A stretch of DNA of 64,000 nucleotides. Origin: JARRJS01 sp037388885 (GTDB lineage: Bacteria; Gemmatimonadota; Gemmatimonadetes; Longimicrobiales; RSA9). Positions 42,724 through 52,060 of this stretch are shown here, piece after piece. Where the stretch lies: contig JARRJS010000002.1 of assembly GCA_037388885.1 (NCBI GenBank), positions 29,918-93,917 on the forward strand, read 5' to 3'. Position numbers and translations under genes: made by a program. Position 1 is the first letter of the stretch. Each line of letters starts with the position of its first letter. The notes under the pieces were generated by a model. It was not told where the DNA came from and made no database searches. It was given only the letters and a program-made list of their open reading frames with translations.

Positions 42724-43131
42724 ATGATGGTCGTGACGCATGAAGGCGGGGTGAAGTTCGTGGCAAACGTGCGGGGCCACCGTGTGGAAACGGACCAGCC
42801 GACGCGCGCAGGTGGGGAGGACAGCGCGCCGATGCCGCTGGAAATGATGGGAGTGGCGCTGGGCACGTGTGTGGCGTTGTACGTGCAACAGTTCTGCAAT
42901 GCGCGTGGGATTCCACACGAGGGGATGCGTGTTGAGGTGGAGATGCTGGGGGCGCCGAATCCGAACCGGGTCGGTCGTTTCGACCTGCGGGTGGTGTTGC
43001 CGGAGGCGGTGCCGGAGAAGTACCGGGACGCGATCGACCGGGTGGCGCGGAGCTGCGCGGTGCACAACACACTGATGCATGCGCCGGAGATGACGGTGCG
43101 TGTGGAGGAGGAGGAAGCGGCCGCGGCCTGA
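42724..43131 (+). CDS. OsmC-family peroxiredoxin-like protein
   Basis: A 135-residue OsmC/Ohr-type protein that would reduce organic peroxides with two Cys thiols. The first Cys lies in GTCVALYVQQFC and the second in SCAVHNTLMHAPEM near the C terminus, the family's CxVxxTL motif. I chose ATG 42724 because GGGAGG lies at ideal distance; earlier in-frame ATGs at 42679 and 42685 fall in the likely leader and add non-conserved residues. A strong promoter candidate precedes it. A shortened relative is encoded at 36820-37035. Confidence 0.85.
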   Translation: MMVVTHEGGVKFVANVRGHRVETDQPTRAGGEDSAPMPLEMMGVALGTCVALYVQQFCNARGIPHEGMRVEVEMLGAPNPNRVGRFDLRVVLPEAVPEKYRDAIDRVARSCAVHNTLMHAPEMTVRVEEEEAAAA

Positions 43132-43257
43132 ATGCGTCGTCGTTTCGGGGTTACCCGTCGCTTGTGAGGCAAAGCGCGGCGGGCTATCGTGGCAGCGTTC
43201 CGTGTTGCGGCCGGGGTAACCCGCCGCGTTGTGCGTCACACAATCGATTCGGGTCCC

Positions 43258-45831
43258 ATGTCTACGAGACGATGGTTGGTCGCTGCCCTCGCAGTGCTCG
43301 TGCTGCGTGGATTCTCGCCGGCGGTTCTGACTGCCCAGTCCACGCAGGTGCCCTCCCCGCAGGACGTGCTGGGCTACGCTCGTGGAGCGCGTTTCACGCC
43401 CGGCGCGGATGTCGTGCGTTACATGGATGCGTTGGCGGCGGCCGTGCCCGATCGGGTGCGGGTGGAGCGGTACGGGAAGACGGGTGAAGGGCGACCGCTG
43501 ATCCAGGTGGTGGTGGCCCGTCCGTCCGTGCTGGCGCACCTGGATGATGTGCTGGCGCGCCATCGGCAGCTGGCGGACCCGAGCTTGCCGGAATCGCAGG
43601 CGCGCGCGATCGCGTCGTCGAATCCCGTGGTGGTCTACCTGAGCTACGGGGTGCACGGCAACGAGAGCTCGTCGAGCGAGGCGGCGATGTGGACCGCGTG
43701 GGACCTGGCGCGCGGCGCTCCGAGCGTGGCCGGAGTGCTGGACTCGGTCGTCGTGGTCATCGACCCGGTGGTGAACCCGGACGGCCGCAATCGTTACGTG
43801 AATTTCTACCGGCAGGCGCGGGGCGCGGAGCCGAATCCGCATCCGGCGTCGCGGGAGCATCGGGAGCCGTGGCCGGGTGGTCGCCTCAACCACTGGCTGT
43901 TCGACCTGAACCGCGACTGGGCGTGGGCGACGCAGCCGGAGACGCGGCAGCGCCTGGCGACGTGGAGCCGGTGGACGCCGCAGGTCCACGTGGACTTCCA
44001 CGAAATGTCGCCTCGCTCGACCTATTTCTTCTTTCCGCCGACACCGCCGGTGAATCCGATCTTCCCGGCCTCGACGCTGGAGTGGATGGACTATTTCGGC
44101 AAGGCGAACGCGGCGGCGTTCGACGCCCGGGGCTGGCAGTACTACGCGGCGGAATCGTTCGACCTGTTCTACCCGGGGTACGGCGACAGCTGGCCGAGCC
44201 TGGAAGGCGCGATTGGCATGACGTACGAGCAGGCCGGCGGCGGTAGTGCGGGGCTGGTCGTGGACCGGCCGGACGGCACGCAGCTGACGCTGGCGGAGCG
44301 GAGCGAGCACCACCGGGTGGCAGGTGAGACGACGGTCAAGGCGGCGGCCGCGGCCAGGACGCGGCTGTTGCTGGATTTCGCGGCGTACCATCGCAACATC
44401 GCGGAGGGGCTGTCGGATTACCTGCTGGTGCCGAGCGGTTCCGGGGAGCGGGCGCGTGCTCTCGTTGCTTTGCTTCAGGACGAAGGCATCCGGGTGGACC
44501 GGGCGACGCACGCGTTCCGTGCGGACGCGCAGCCGAACGCCGGTTTCGCCGCGCGTCGCGATTTCCCTGCGGGCACGTTCCGGGTGCAGGCGAAGCAACG
44601 GCGCGGCCGGCTCGCGGTCGCGCTACTGGAGCCCGAGGCGCTGCTGAAGGCGAACTTCTCGTACGACATCTCGGCCTGGTCGCTGCCGTACGCGTACGGC
44701 GTGGCGGCGTACTCGGTGCCAAGCGAACCGGATGCCGGCTGGCAACCGACGTCGAAGGAGGACCGGGCGTTCGAGGAATCGACTTCGTCATCGGCGTCCG
44801 CGATGGACGCAGAACCTTACGGCTACCTGGTGAAACCGACGCTCGAGGCTTGGGCGGGAATGGTGCGGTTCATGAAGGCCGGAGGCCGGGCCACGCTGCT
44901 GGAAAAGCCGTTCCGGAATGCGGCCGGTGCGTGGCCGCGGGGCACTATCTTCCTGCCGCGCCAGACCAACGATTCGCTGACAGCGCGGGTCGCGGCCAGC
45001 GGGTTGTCGGGCCTGGCCACGGCGGTGCGGACTGGCTGGACGGAGGACGGTCCGGAGCTGGGGACGGAGGAGTCGCTCGATCTGTCCCTGCCGCGGGTGG
45101 CGGTGCTGACGGGCGAAGGCACGTCCGCTATGTCCTACGGCGCGCACTGGTACTTCCTGGAGCAGACGTTGGGCCTGCCGTTCGACGCGCTGCCGATGGA
45201 TGGCGTGAACGGGACGACGCTGGCGTCGTACGACGTCGTCGTGGTGCCGGAAGTCCGGCGTCCAGGCAACGGAACGGTGGACGCGCTGAAGCAGTGGGTC
45301 GAGGCGGGTGGCACGCTGGTGGCGGTGGGCTCCGGCGCGCAGGCGGTGGGTGATCCGATTGCTGGCATCAAGCTGAGGCAGGCGCGGGAGGGACGCGACT
45401 CGACCATGGAGCGCGGGCTCCAGACCCGGGAGCAGCGGGAGCAACAGCGTTGGCGGGAGGACGTGCCCGGCACGGTCCTTCCGGTCACCTTGGATCCGGG
45501 GAATCCGCTGGCGTTCGGTGTGGCGGCCGGTGGTGACGACACGCGCCTGTTCGTCCTGCAGACGGGGACGCGTGCCTTCGAGCCGGACCCGTCCTACGAG
45601 ACGGTGGCGTATTTTCCGGAAGACCTGAAGGCCATCAGCGGGGTGATCGGCAGCATAAACCTGGAACGGCTTTCCCGTGCGGGTTGGCTGGTTACGAAGC
45701 CGGTGCGCCGTGGTCGGGTGATCCTGTTCGCGGGCGACCCGATGTTCCGCCAGTTCTGGTATTCGGCGTTCCTGCCGTATGTGAACGCGCTGCTCATCGG
45801 ACCCAACATGCAGAGCTACGGGCGATACTGA
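43258..45831 (+). CDS. Exported M14-family zinc carboxypeptidase with C-terminal GATase1-like domain
   Basis: A secreted metallopeptidase of 857 residues. ATG 43258 gives a signal peptide (AALAVLVLRGFSPAVLTAQS). The M14 domain has the zinc pair HxxE in YGVHGNESS (about 131-139), NPDGRNRYVNFYR, and the third ligand in VHVDFHEMS (about 245). The last ~250 residues (RVAVLTGEG, then YDVVVVPEVRR and GGTLVAVGSGAQ) resemble a class I glutamine-amidotransferase fold without an evident catalytic Cys. Similar large M14 proteins are common in Gemmatimonadota and Bacteroidota. The substrate is unknown. Confidence 0.85.
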   Translation: MSTRRWLVAALAVLVLRGFSPAVLTAQSTQVPSPQDVLGYARGARFTPGADVVRYMDALAAAVPDRVRVERYGKTGEGRPLIQVVVARPSVLAHLDDVLARHRQLADPSLPESQARAIASSNPVVVYLSYGVHGNESSSSEAAMWTAWDLARGAPSVAGVLDSVVVVIDPVVNPDGRNRYVNFYRQARGAEPNPHPASREHREPWPGGRLNHWLFDLNRDWAWATQPETRQRLATWSRWTPQVHVDFHEMSPRSTYFFFPPTPPVNPIFPASTLEWMDYFGKANAAAFDARGWQYYAAESFDLFYPGYGDSWPSLEGAIGMTYEQAGGGSAGLVVDRPDGTQLTLAERSEHHRVAGETTVKAAAAARTRLLLDFAAYHRNIAEGLSDYLLVPSGSGERARALVALLQDEGIRVDRATHAFRADAQPNAGFAARRDFPAGTFRVQAKQRRGRLAVALLEPEALLKANFSYDISAWSLPYAYGVAAYSVPSEPDAGWQPTSKEDRAFEESTSSSASAMDAEPYGYLVKPTLEAWAGMVRFMKAGGRATLLEKPFRNAAGAWPRGTIFLPRQTNDSLTARVAASGLSGLATAVRTGWTEDGPELGTEESLDLSLPRVAVLTGEGTSAMSYGAHWYFLEQTLGLPFDALPMDGVNGTTLASYDVVVVPEVRRPGNGTVDALKQWVEAGGTLVAVGSGAQAVGDPIAGIKLRQAREGRDSTMERGLQTREQREQQRWREDVPGTVLPVTLDPGNPLAFGVAAGGDDTRLFVLQTGTRAFEPDPSYETVAYFPEDLKAISGVIGSINLERLSRAGWLVTKPVRRGRVILFAGDPMFRQFWYSAFLPYVNALLIGPNMQSYGRY

Positions 45832-45855
45832 CGTGAGGGTGAAGCAGGTAACATC

Positions 45856-46326
45856 GTGAGGGTAGGGCTGATCAGCGACACGCATGGTGCCCTGCGGCCG
45901 TCGGTCTTCGACGCGCTGGACGGGGTCGACCGGATCCTGCACGCTGGCGACGTGGGCCGGTCGGACATCCTGGTGGAGCTCGAAACGATCGCGCCGGTGG
46001 ATGCGGTGTGCGGCAACACGGACGGCGACGATCTGCGGGCGAGGCTGGGTCTGGAACTGGAGCTGGAGCTGCAAGGCCGCGTCGTCGTCCTCACCCACGG
46101 GCACGCCATGGGCGCGCCGAACCCGCTCAACCTCCACAAAGCGTGCCCCGACGCGGACATCGTCGTGTACGGGCACACGCACATCGCGGCCATCGACCGC
46201 TACGAGGACACGCTGTTCGTGAATCCCGGGGCCGCGGGCCCCGGCCGCCTCGGCGGCAGACCTTCGCTGGCGCTGCTGGATCTGGGGGACGGGGGCGAGG
46301 ACGTGCTACTGGTGGAGTTGACGTAG
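45856..46326 (+). CDS. YfcE/MJ0936-type metallophosphodiesterase
   Basis: A compact calcineurin-like phosphodiesterase of 156 residues, cytosolic. All metal-binding blocks are present in order: LISDTHG, LHAGDVG, CGNTD, VLTHGHAMG and VVYGHTHI. The length matches single-domain YfcE/MJ0936 enzymes, which hydrolyse simple phosphodiesters in vitro. The physiological substrate is unknown. The start is GTG 45856, 25 bases after the M14 gene. It converges with the GIY-YIG gene, whose stop is 3 bases away. Confidence 0.9.
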   Translation: MRVGLISDTHGALRPSVFDALDGVDRILHAGDVGRSDILVELETIAPVDAVCGNTDGDDLRARLGLELELELQGRVVVLTHGHAMGAPNPLNLHKACPDADIVVYGHTHIAAIDRYEDTLFVNPGAAGPGRLGGRPSLALLDLGDGGEDVLLVELT

Positions 46327-46328
46327 TA

Positions 46329-47411
46329 CTAGGCGATGCGCCGTGCCTCTTCGGCACCGGCCGGGGCCAGGAGTCGGGTCTGCTCCTCCGGGCGGCGTCG
46401 GAACCAGCGCATCACGAGCAGCATCTCCGCAATGGCATCGGCCCCCGCGCGCCTCAACGGAGCGGACCGCTGGAGCTGCCGCCGAACCCGGCGCAGGGCG
46501 AGGCGTCGGGCCGAAGCCGAGCGAGGCGCTTCCATCTCATCCACCACCCGCCCTCCGTTGAGCACGTACCAGCGGTCGTCGCCCTCATGGCCCGGCACGG
46601 CATACACGGACGACAGGGCGTTTCTGGCCTGCCGCACGCGCGCCAACTCGTTGCGCACGCCGATGAGCCGGGTCGCACGTTCTTCAAGCTCGGCGGCATA
46701 CTCGAATTGCCAGCGCTCCACCGCCTGCACCTGGCGTTGATGGAGCAGCGCCAGGGGTGCATCGCTTTTCCCGTCCAGGAACCGGAACGCTACGGCCAAG
46801 CGGTCGCGGTACTCCGACTCGGTGCAGCCGGCAGCGCACGGCGCGAGGCAGCGGTGCAGCTCCGCACGCACGCACAGGGCAGGGTATGAGAGGCCAAACA
46901 GGTCTGCCTGGTCAGCCAGTCGCAGCGGCGTCTTCGCCGGGCAGTCCCGCAGCTCCAGGAGATTGGCCAGCTCACGCACGGCCTTGCGCACCCGGTCGAT
47001 GCCCTGGAGCGGGCCGAGGTACGCCGCACCGTCGTCACGCAGCTGCCCTGTGACCAGCAGCCGCGGTGCCGTTTCGCACGGGACCTTCACGAAGCACACC
47101 GCGCGCTTGCGCTTGTGCTCCACGTTGAACGCGGGACGCCACCGCCGGATAAGCCGGAACTCGCGCAGCACGGCCGCGAACTCACTGGGCACGTAGTCCC
47201 ACTCGATCCGGTGCGCGTAGGCAATGATCTCCGCCGCCTTCTCTCCGCGATCTGCGCGGAAGTAGGACAGCAGCCGGCCGCGCACGCGGATCGACTTGCC
47301 CACATAGATCGGGTCGCCGGCAGGGCCGAGCATGCGATAGACCCCGGGCCGATTCTCGGCTGTGGCGCGGACCTGGTCCCGGAGCCTGGCTAGGCGTTCG
47401 TCTGGCTTCAT
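46329..47411 (-). CDS. UvrC-like GIY-YIG nuclease lacking the C-terminal RNase-H-like half (Cho-like)
   Basis: A 360-residue DNA-repair-type nuclease. The GIY-YIG domain (about 22-97) is intact: PGVYRM, DPIYVGKS, the Arg of RVRGRL, and the Glu-Asn pair of EFRLIRRWRPAFN. Four cysteines spaced as in the UvrC [4Fe-4S] region follow (C157, C180, C188, C192; CLAPC). A UVR-like helix pair comes next (FEYAAELEERATRL). The protein then ends without the 5'-incision domain and HhH motifs, so it resembles E. coli Cho more than UvrC. ATG 47411 is the natural start; the frame runs further upstream only as a shadow of mutM. Confidence 0.82.
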   Translation of the reverse strand: MKPDERLARLRDQVRATAENRPGVYRMLGPAGDPIYVGKSIRVRGRLLSYFRADRGEKAAEIIAYAHRIEWDYVPSEFAAVLREFRLIRRWRPAFNVEHKRKRAVCFVKVPCETAPRLLVTGQLRDDGAAYLGPLQGIDRVRKAVRELANLLELRDCPAKTPLRLADQADLFGLSYPALCVRAELHRCLAPCAAGCTESEYRDRLAVAFRFLDGKSDAPLALLHQRQVQAVERWQFEYAAELEERATRLIGVRNELARVRQARNALSSVYAVPGHEGDDRWYVLNGGRVVDEMEAPRSASARRLALRRVRRQLQRSAPLRRAGADAIAEMLLVMRWFRRRPEEQTRLLAPAGAEEARRIA

Positions 47412-47438
47412 CGTCGTCCGAATGGAAGTCGAAGAAGC

Positions 47439-47468
47439 AATATGAGGCCTTCGGGAAATGTTCGGCAA
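47439..47468 (-). promoter_or_regulatory. Candidate promoter for the UvrC-like gene
   Basis: On the minus strand TTGCCG (47468-47463), an 18-base spacer and CATATT (47444-47439) lie 28 bases before the ATG. A 7-bp inverted repeat (47513-47528, ATGCTCC/GGAGTAT with one G-T pair) lies further upstream, near the mutM stop. Confidence 0.35.
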
Positions 47469-47538
47469 GCATCGGATGGGGTGGGGTGGTGGGTCCGTCG
47501 CCGACTCGCCGTATGCTCCTGGGAGTATCGGCTTCGCT

Positions 47539-48363
47539 TCACCCCTGGCATGTCGGACAGAAGAACGCCGAGCGGTTCGAGAGGACGATCCGCTGGATGG
47601 CGTCGCCGCAGCGCGGGCACGACTCGCCGTCGCGGCCGTAGACGCGCAGGCGTGGCTCGAACGTACCCGTCTCGCCGGACCCGTCGCGGTAATCCCGGAG
47701 GGTGGTGCCGCGCGCGCGGATGGCGTCGCGCAGGACGGCGCGGAGGGCGCGGTGCAGGCGGGCGACTTCGGTGGCGTCGAGGGTGTTGGTGGGGCGGGCG
47801 GGGTGAATTCGAGCCCGGAACAGGGCCTCATTGGCGTAGATGTTCCCGATGCCGGCAACCCGTCGCTGGTCCAGCAGCCAGTTGCGAACAGGGGAGCGGG
47901 AACGGGTGGTCAGGGCGTGCAGGCGGGCGGCGGTGAAAGACGGTCGCAAGGGCTCGGCGCCCAGCTCGTGATCGCGTCGTTTCCAGGCGGCGGGTTCGAA
48001 CAGGTCGATGCGTCCGAACCGGCGGGTGTCGTCGAAGAGCAGCGTACGGCCGTCAGCGAGGAGGAATCGGGCGGCGACGTGCCGCAGCTCGTCCGCGCGG
48101 GGCGCGTCGTCGATGACGAGCCTCCCGGTCATGCCCAGGTTCACGACGATGCGCCAATGGTCTGCCAGGAGGAACACGACGTTCTTGCCGCGGCGCTGGA
48201 CGTCGACAAACGCGTTGCCTGCCACGGCGTCGTGCAGTGCGTGAGGGGAGAGGTCGGGCGCCAGGATGTCCGGGAAGGGGACACGCATGCCGGAGATCCG
48301 GCTGCCGGGCAGCTGGCGGCGCAGGTCCCGGACGATGGTTTCGGCCTCAGGCAGCTCCGGCAT
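47539..48363 (-). CDS. mutM: Formamidopyrimidine-DNA glycosylase
   Basis: A base-excision repair enzyme that removes 8-oxoguanine and formamidopyrimidines and cuts the strand. The 274 residues start MPELPEAETIVRDL, giving the catalytic Pro2 and Glu3 after Met removal. RGKNVVF supplies the beta-elimination Lys, and RVAGIGNIYANEALF is the helix-two-turn-helix. The C-terminal zinc finger is intact (CPRCGDAI, then FFCPTCQG). ATG 48363 overlaps the end of purD by 17 bases; a longer in-frame start would destroy the essential N terminus. It lies beside a UvrC-like gene, so two repair genes are adjacent. Confidence 0.95.
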   Translation of the reverse strand: MPELPEAETIVRDLRRQLPGSRISGMRVPFPDILAPDLSPHALHDAVAGNAFVDVQRRGKNVVFLLADHWRIVVNLGMTGRLVIDDAPRADELRHVAARFLLADGRTLLFDDTRRFGRIDLFEPAAWKRRDHELGAEPLRPSFTAARLHALTTRSRSPVRNWLLDQRRVAGIGNIYANEALFRARIHPARPTNTLDATEVARLHRALRAVLRDAIRARGTTLRDYRDGSGETGTFEPRLRVYGRDGESCPRCGDAIQRIVLSNRSAFFCPTCQG

Positions 48364-49636
48364 GCCGTTCCAGCTCGCGCCAGCCGATGTCGCGCCGGAA
48401 CTGGCGTCCTTCGAAGGCAATGCGGTCGGCAGCTGCGCGACTGCGGTCGGCGGCCTGCTGCAGCGAGTCGCCTTCGGCGGTCACGGCGAGAACGCGGCCG
48501 CCAGCCGTGAGCAGGTGGCCACCGGTGCGACGGGTGCCGGCATGGAAGATCTGGACGTCGTCGGCCTCCAGCAGGTCGAGGGGCACCTCGATGGGCTTGC
48601 CCTTCTCGTACGCGCCCGGGTAGCCGCTGGAGGCCAGGACGGTGGTCAGGGCCGCGCCCGGCCGCCACTCGGGTGTCACCCCCGCGACACCGTCCCGGCG
48701 CGCGACGGCCAGCAGCATGTCGAGCAGTGAGGAGCGGAGCATGGGCAGCACGACCTGCGTTTCCGGGTCGCCGAAACGTGCGTTGAACTCCACGACCTTG
48801 GGGCCTTCATCGGTGAGCATGAGACCGGCGTAAAGGAGCCCGCGGAACGCGGCGCCGTCGTCCCGCAGGGCATCGAGCGTAGGCTGGACGATGGTGCCGC
48901 GGACCGTGTCGAGCAGTGTGTCGTCCGCGATGGACACCGGCGCGTAAGCGCCCATGCCGCCTGTGTTGGGGCCGGTGTCCCCTTCACCGATCTGCTTGTG
49001 GTCCTGCGAGGGTAGCAGCAGCACAGCATCGGTGCCGTCCGTCAGGCAGAACACGGACAGCTCTTCGCCCTCCATGAACTCCTCCACGACCACCTCGTCT
49101 CCGGCCTCGCCGAACTGGTGGGCCTGGAGCATGGCGCGAGCGGAGTCGACGGCTTCCTTCGGGGTCTGGCAGACGATGGCGCCCTTGCCGGCGGCAAGGC
49201 CGGACGCCTTGACCACAATGGGCGCGCCCTGGTCTGTGATGTAGTGTGCCGCCTCGTCCGGGTCGGTGAACGACCGGAAGCGCGCGGTGGGCACGCCGGC
49301 GCGCCGCATCAGCTCCTTGGCGTAACGCTTGGAGGATTCGATGCGCGTCGCCGCGCGAGACGGACCGAACACGGGCACGCCGTGCGCCTCGAGGTCGTCA
49401 GAGAGTCCGGCGGCGAGGGGCGCCTCGGGACCGATGATGGCGAGGTCGATGCTTTCGGCTTCCGCCCAGGGCGTCAGCGCCGGCAGCTCGTCGGGACCGA
49501 ACGGCAAATGGATGGCCAGGGCGTCCGTACCACCATTGCCTTTGGTGATGTAGCAGACGGCATCCGGGTCATCCTGCTTGATCTTCCAGACGAGGGCGTG
49601 TTCCCGGCCCCCGTTGCCAACGATGAGGATCTTCAT
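48347..49636 (-). CDS. purD: Phosphoribosylamine-glycine ligase (GAR synthetase)
   Basis: It joins glycine to phosphoribosylamine with ATP, the second step of purine synthesis. The 429 residues match the usual length. ILIVGNGGREHAL is the N-terminal signature. VVKASGLAAGKGAIVC is the ATP-grasp loop, and LPSQDHKQIGEGDTGPNTGGMGAY and FNARFGDPETQ are diagnostic (here in two segments). The ATG overlaps the M48 gene stop by four bases, and mutM overlaps its end, so three unrelated genes are translationally linked. Confidence 0.96.
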   Translation of the reverse strand: MKILIVGNGGREHALVWKIKQDDPDAVCYITKGNGGTDALAIHLPFGPDELPALTPWAEAESIDLAIIGPEAPLAAGLSDDLEAHGVPVFGPSRAATRIESSKRYAKELMRRAGVPTARFRSFTDPDEAAHYITDQGAPIVVKASGLAAGKGAIVCQTPKEAVDSARAMLQAHQFGEAGDEVVVEEFMEGEELSVFCLTDGTDAVLLLPSQDHKQIGEGDTGPNTGGMGAYAPVSIADDTLLDTVRGTIVQPTLDALRDDGAAFRGLLYAGLMLTDEGPKVVEFNARFGDPETQVVLPMLRSSLLDMLLAVARRDGVAGVTPEWRPGAALTTVLASSGYPGAYEKGKPIEVPLDLLEADDVQIFHAGTRRTGGHLLTAGGRVLAVTAEGDSLQQAADRSRAAADRIAFEGRQFRRDIGWRELERHAGAA

Positions 49637-50622
49637 CGTGGTTTCTTGAACGCGTCGGTGAATTGATCGCGCATGCGCTTGGCGGCTTCGCCGAACTGCT
49701 CCATGATGCCGGCCGCTTCCTCGCGGTAGGCCCGTGCGGCCTCGGCCAGGTCTTCGGCGTAGGGCCGCCGCTCGTCGGTGCGTCGCTGATACTCGCCCCG
49801 CAGGACGCGGTCATAGTCGCCGGCCTCGATCCAGTCGCGCAATTCGGCGGCACGCAGGGTGTGGAACGGGTGCGTCATGCCCAGCAGGTTGAGCACCTTG
49901 AACACGGCGTCGGCCACATCACCGCCTTTGCGGTACTCGTCCGCTTGGACCAGGAACTCGTTCAGGTCGGTCTCCTCGCTTGTGCCGCCGCCGGCGAGGC
50001 GAAGGAAGGACCCGAGCGCGGCCTCAGCGTTCTGCACGGCGAGAAGCCCGGCGCGGTCCGAGGAGAGCTCCGCCTTGCGATTCCATTCGAGCAGGCCGAG
50101 CAGGATGGCGCGGGCGGCCAGGCCGACGATGGGGAACCCCAACTGGGCAAGGCGGAGCAGGAGCACGGTCATGGTGCGGTACAGGACGTGTCCGGACATG
50201 ATGTGGCCCAGCTCGTGACCCAGCAGGAACCGGAGCTCGCTTTCGTCGGTGAGCAGGCGGATGGTGCCCGAGTTCAGCACGATGAACGGCTCGTTCATGC
50301 CGTACGCACCCGCATTCACGATCGGCGTCTGCGAAACGAAGAGCGGGTAGTGCGCAGGCGAATCCATCGTGCGCAGCACGTCGATGTAGAGCCGTTGCAC
50401 GTCGGGGAACTGCTTTTCGGAGACCTTGACGGCGTTGGCCTGGAAGGCCAGCCGGACCGGCTTCTCGCCGAACAGCCCGAACACCTTCTTCAGCACCTCG
50501 TCGAACCCGGGCAGGCGCCGCAAAGCGGCCAGTGCGGCACGATCCGCGGGGTGTTCCCACGTGTCGGAGCTGATCCCGGTCAGGATGATATGGCTGCGTT
50601 CTCGCTGCAGATCGTCGGGCAT
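49633..50622 (-). CDS. M48-family zinc metallopeptidase
   Basis: A 329-residue peptidase with the HELGH zinc motif in LLGHELGHIMSGH (near residue 140). The third ligand is probably a Glu or Asp in the following helices (KAELSSDRAGL). Hydrophobic segments around 150-185 (MTVLLLRLAQLGFPIVGLAARAIL, broken by Arg) suggest membrane association, as in HtpX relatives. No signal peptide is seen. The start ATG 50622 has an AGAGGAG site upstream. The C-terminal 60 residues are charged and helical. The substrate is unknown. Confidence 0.85.
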   Translation of the reverse strand: MPDDLQRERSHIILTGISSDTWEHPADRAALAALRRLPGFDEVLKKVFGLFGEKPVRLAFQANAVKVSEKQFPDVQRLYIDVLRTMDSPAHYPLFVSQTPIVNAGAYGMNEPFIVLNSGTIRLLTDESELRFLLGHELGHIMSGHVLYRTMTVLLLRLAQLGFPIVGLAARAILLGLLEWNRKAELSSDRAGLLAVQNAEAALGSFLRLAGGGTSEETDLNEFLVQADEYRKGGDVADAVFKVLNLLGMTHPFHTLRAAELRDWIEAGDYDRVLRGEYQRRTDERRPYAEDLAEAARAYREEAAGIMEQFGEAAKRMRDQFTDAFKKPR

Positions 50623-50697
50623 GAGACGACTCCTCTCAGGAGGCCGGTGGCATCTGGGGGCCTCTACGGCGCCCGTTCGGTAGCAGTTTCGGCATCT

Positions 50698-51855
50698 TCA
50701 CGCGTCAGCAAGCGCCTGGTCCAGGTCCTCCAGGAGGTCGTCGATGTCCTCGATGCCCACCGAAAGGCGGACCAAACTGTCCGTGATGCCCATGGCAGCC
50801 CTGCGGTCCGCCGGCACCGATGCGTGCGTTTGCAGGGCTGGCAGCCCGATCAGGCTCTCCACGCCGCCCAGGCTCTCAGCGAGCGCGAAGATGCGCGTGC
50901 CCTCCACCATCTTGCGAGCACGTTCCGGCGACCCCAGCTCCAGGCTCAGCATCCCGGTGAAGCCGTGCATCTGCCGTTTGGCGAGCTCGTGCTGCGGATG
51001 AGAAGCCAGTCCCGGGTAGTTGACCTGCTCGACCTTCGAGTGTTGTTCGAGGAACTCGGCCACCGCCAGGCCGTTGCGGTTATGCGTCTCCATGCGTACG
51101 TGCAGCGTCTTGGTCCCGCGCAGCACGAGCCAGCAGTCCATGGGGCCCGGCACGGCCCCGGCGCTCTTCTGCAGGAAGTACAGTTCTTCCGCCACGTCGT
51201 CGTTGTTCGTGACGACCATGCCGCCTACCACATCCGAATGTCCGTTCAGGTACTTCGTCGTGGAGTGCACGACGATGTCCGCCCCCAGCTCCAGCGGCCG
51301 CTGGTTGTACGGAGTGGCGAACGTGTTGTCCACGCATACCAGCGCGTCGGCGGCGTGGGCGACTTCCGCGGCCGCGGGCAGGTCCGTCAGCCGCATCATC
51401 GGGTTGGTGGGCGTTTCCAGGTGCACCAGCTTCGTGTTGGGGCGGATCGCATCACGGATCTGGTCGGTGTCCCGGCTGTCCACGAAGGTGAACTCGATGC
51501 CCAGCCGGGACAGCACGTGCTGGAACATGCGTGTTGTGCCACCGTACGTGTTCTCTTCCGTGACCACGTGATCACCGGCCGACAGGCGCTTGACCACAGC
51601 CTCGATCGCCGCCAGGCCGGTGGCGAAGGCGGCGCCGTGGCGGCCGCCTTCCAGAGCCGCGATGTTCTCCTGCAACGCGTGCCGCGTCGGGTTCTGCACG
51701 CGGGCGTATTCGTAACCGGCCCGCGGCTTGCCCAGCGCCTCCTGAACGTACGTCGAGGTCTGATAGATCGGCGGCATGATGGCGCCGGTCGTGGGGTCCG
51801 GCTGTTGCCCGGCGTGGATGGCTCGGGTCGCGAAACGGTGTCGATCATCCGTCAT
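50698..51855 (-). CDS. metB: Cystathionine gamma-synthase/lyase
   Basis: A PLP enzyme of transsulfuration, 385 residues. FATRAIHAGQQPDPTTGAIM is the classical N terminus. YEYARVQNPTRHALQENIA and FATGLAAIEAV bind PLP phosphate. The Schiff-base Lys lies in VVHSTTKYLNGHSD (near 205), and ESLGGVESLIGLPALQTH closes the active site. Synthase and lyase cannot be told apart by eye. It is a better match to the canonical family than the relative at 27854-29017. It stands slightly apart from the M48 gene (75 bases) and no strong ribosome binding site is seen. Confidence 0.9.
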   Translation of the reverse strand: MTDDRHRFATRAIHAGQQPDPTTGAIMPPIYQTSTYVQEALGKPRAGYEYARVQNPTRHALQENIAALEGGRHGAAFATGLAAIEAVVKRLSAGDHVVTEENTYGGTTRMFQHVLSRLGIEFTFVDSRDTDQIRDAIRPNTKLVHLETPTNPMMRLTDLPAAAEVAHAADALVCVDNTFATPYNQRPLELGADIVVHSTTKYLNGHSDVVGGMVVTNNDDVAEELYFLQKSAGAVPGPMDCWLVLRGTKTLHVRMETHNRNGLAVAEFLEQHSKVEQVNYPGLASHPQHELAKRQMHGFTGMLSLELGSPERARKMVEGTRIFALAESLGGVESLIGLPALQTHASVPADRRAAMGITDSLVRLSVGIEDIDDLLEDLDQALADA

Positions 51856-52060
51856 GGGAAAAGGCCTGTGATCTCTGTTATCGGAATGGGAGCGCAATGT
51901 AACCCGCGGCGCGCAAACCGGGCAATGGAGGGCGGTGCGGTGCAGGACCGCGATGCCCTTGCGTCCGGCCCGGCACGCCCGAAGCATGGCAGAGAGCGTG
52001 AAACGTGAAACGTGACGGGGCACGGAGCGGGTTGCGTTGCACGAGCTCTGCAGTCCTGAA

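Noticed and set aside
47412..47858. Upstream extension of the UvrC-like frame into mutM
   Set aside because: The extension is out of frame with mutM, Ser/Pro/Arg-rich and unlike any UvrC N terminus; ATG 47411 gives the expected start.
49663..52008. A 781-codon plus-strand frame
   Set aside because: Antisense shadow of the M48 peptidase and cystathionine synthase genes.
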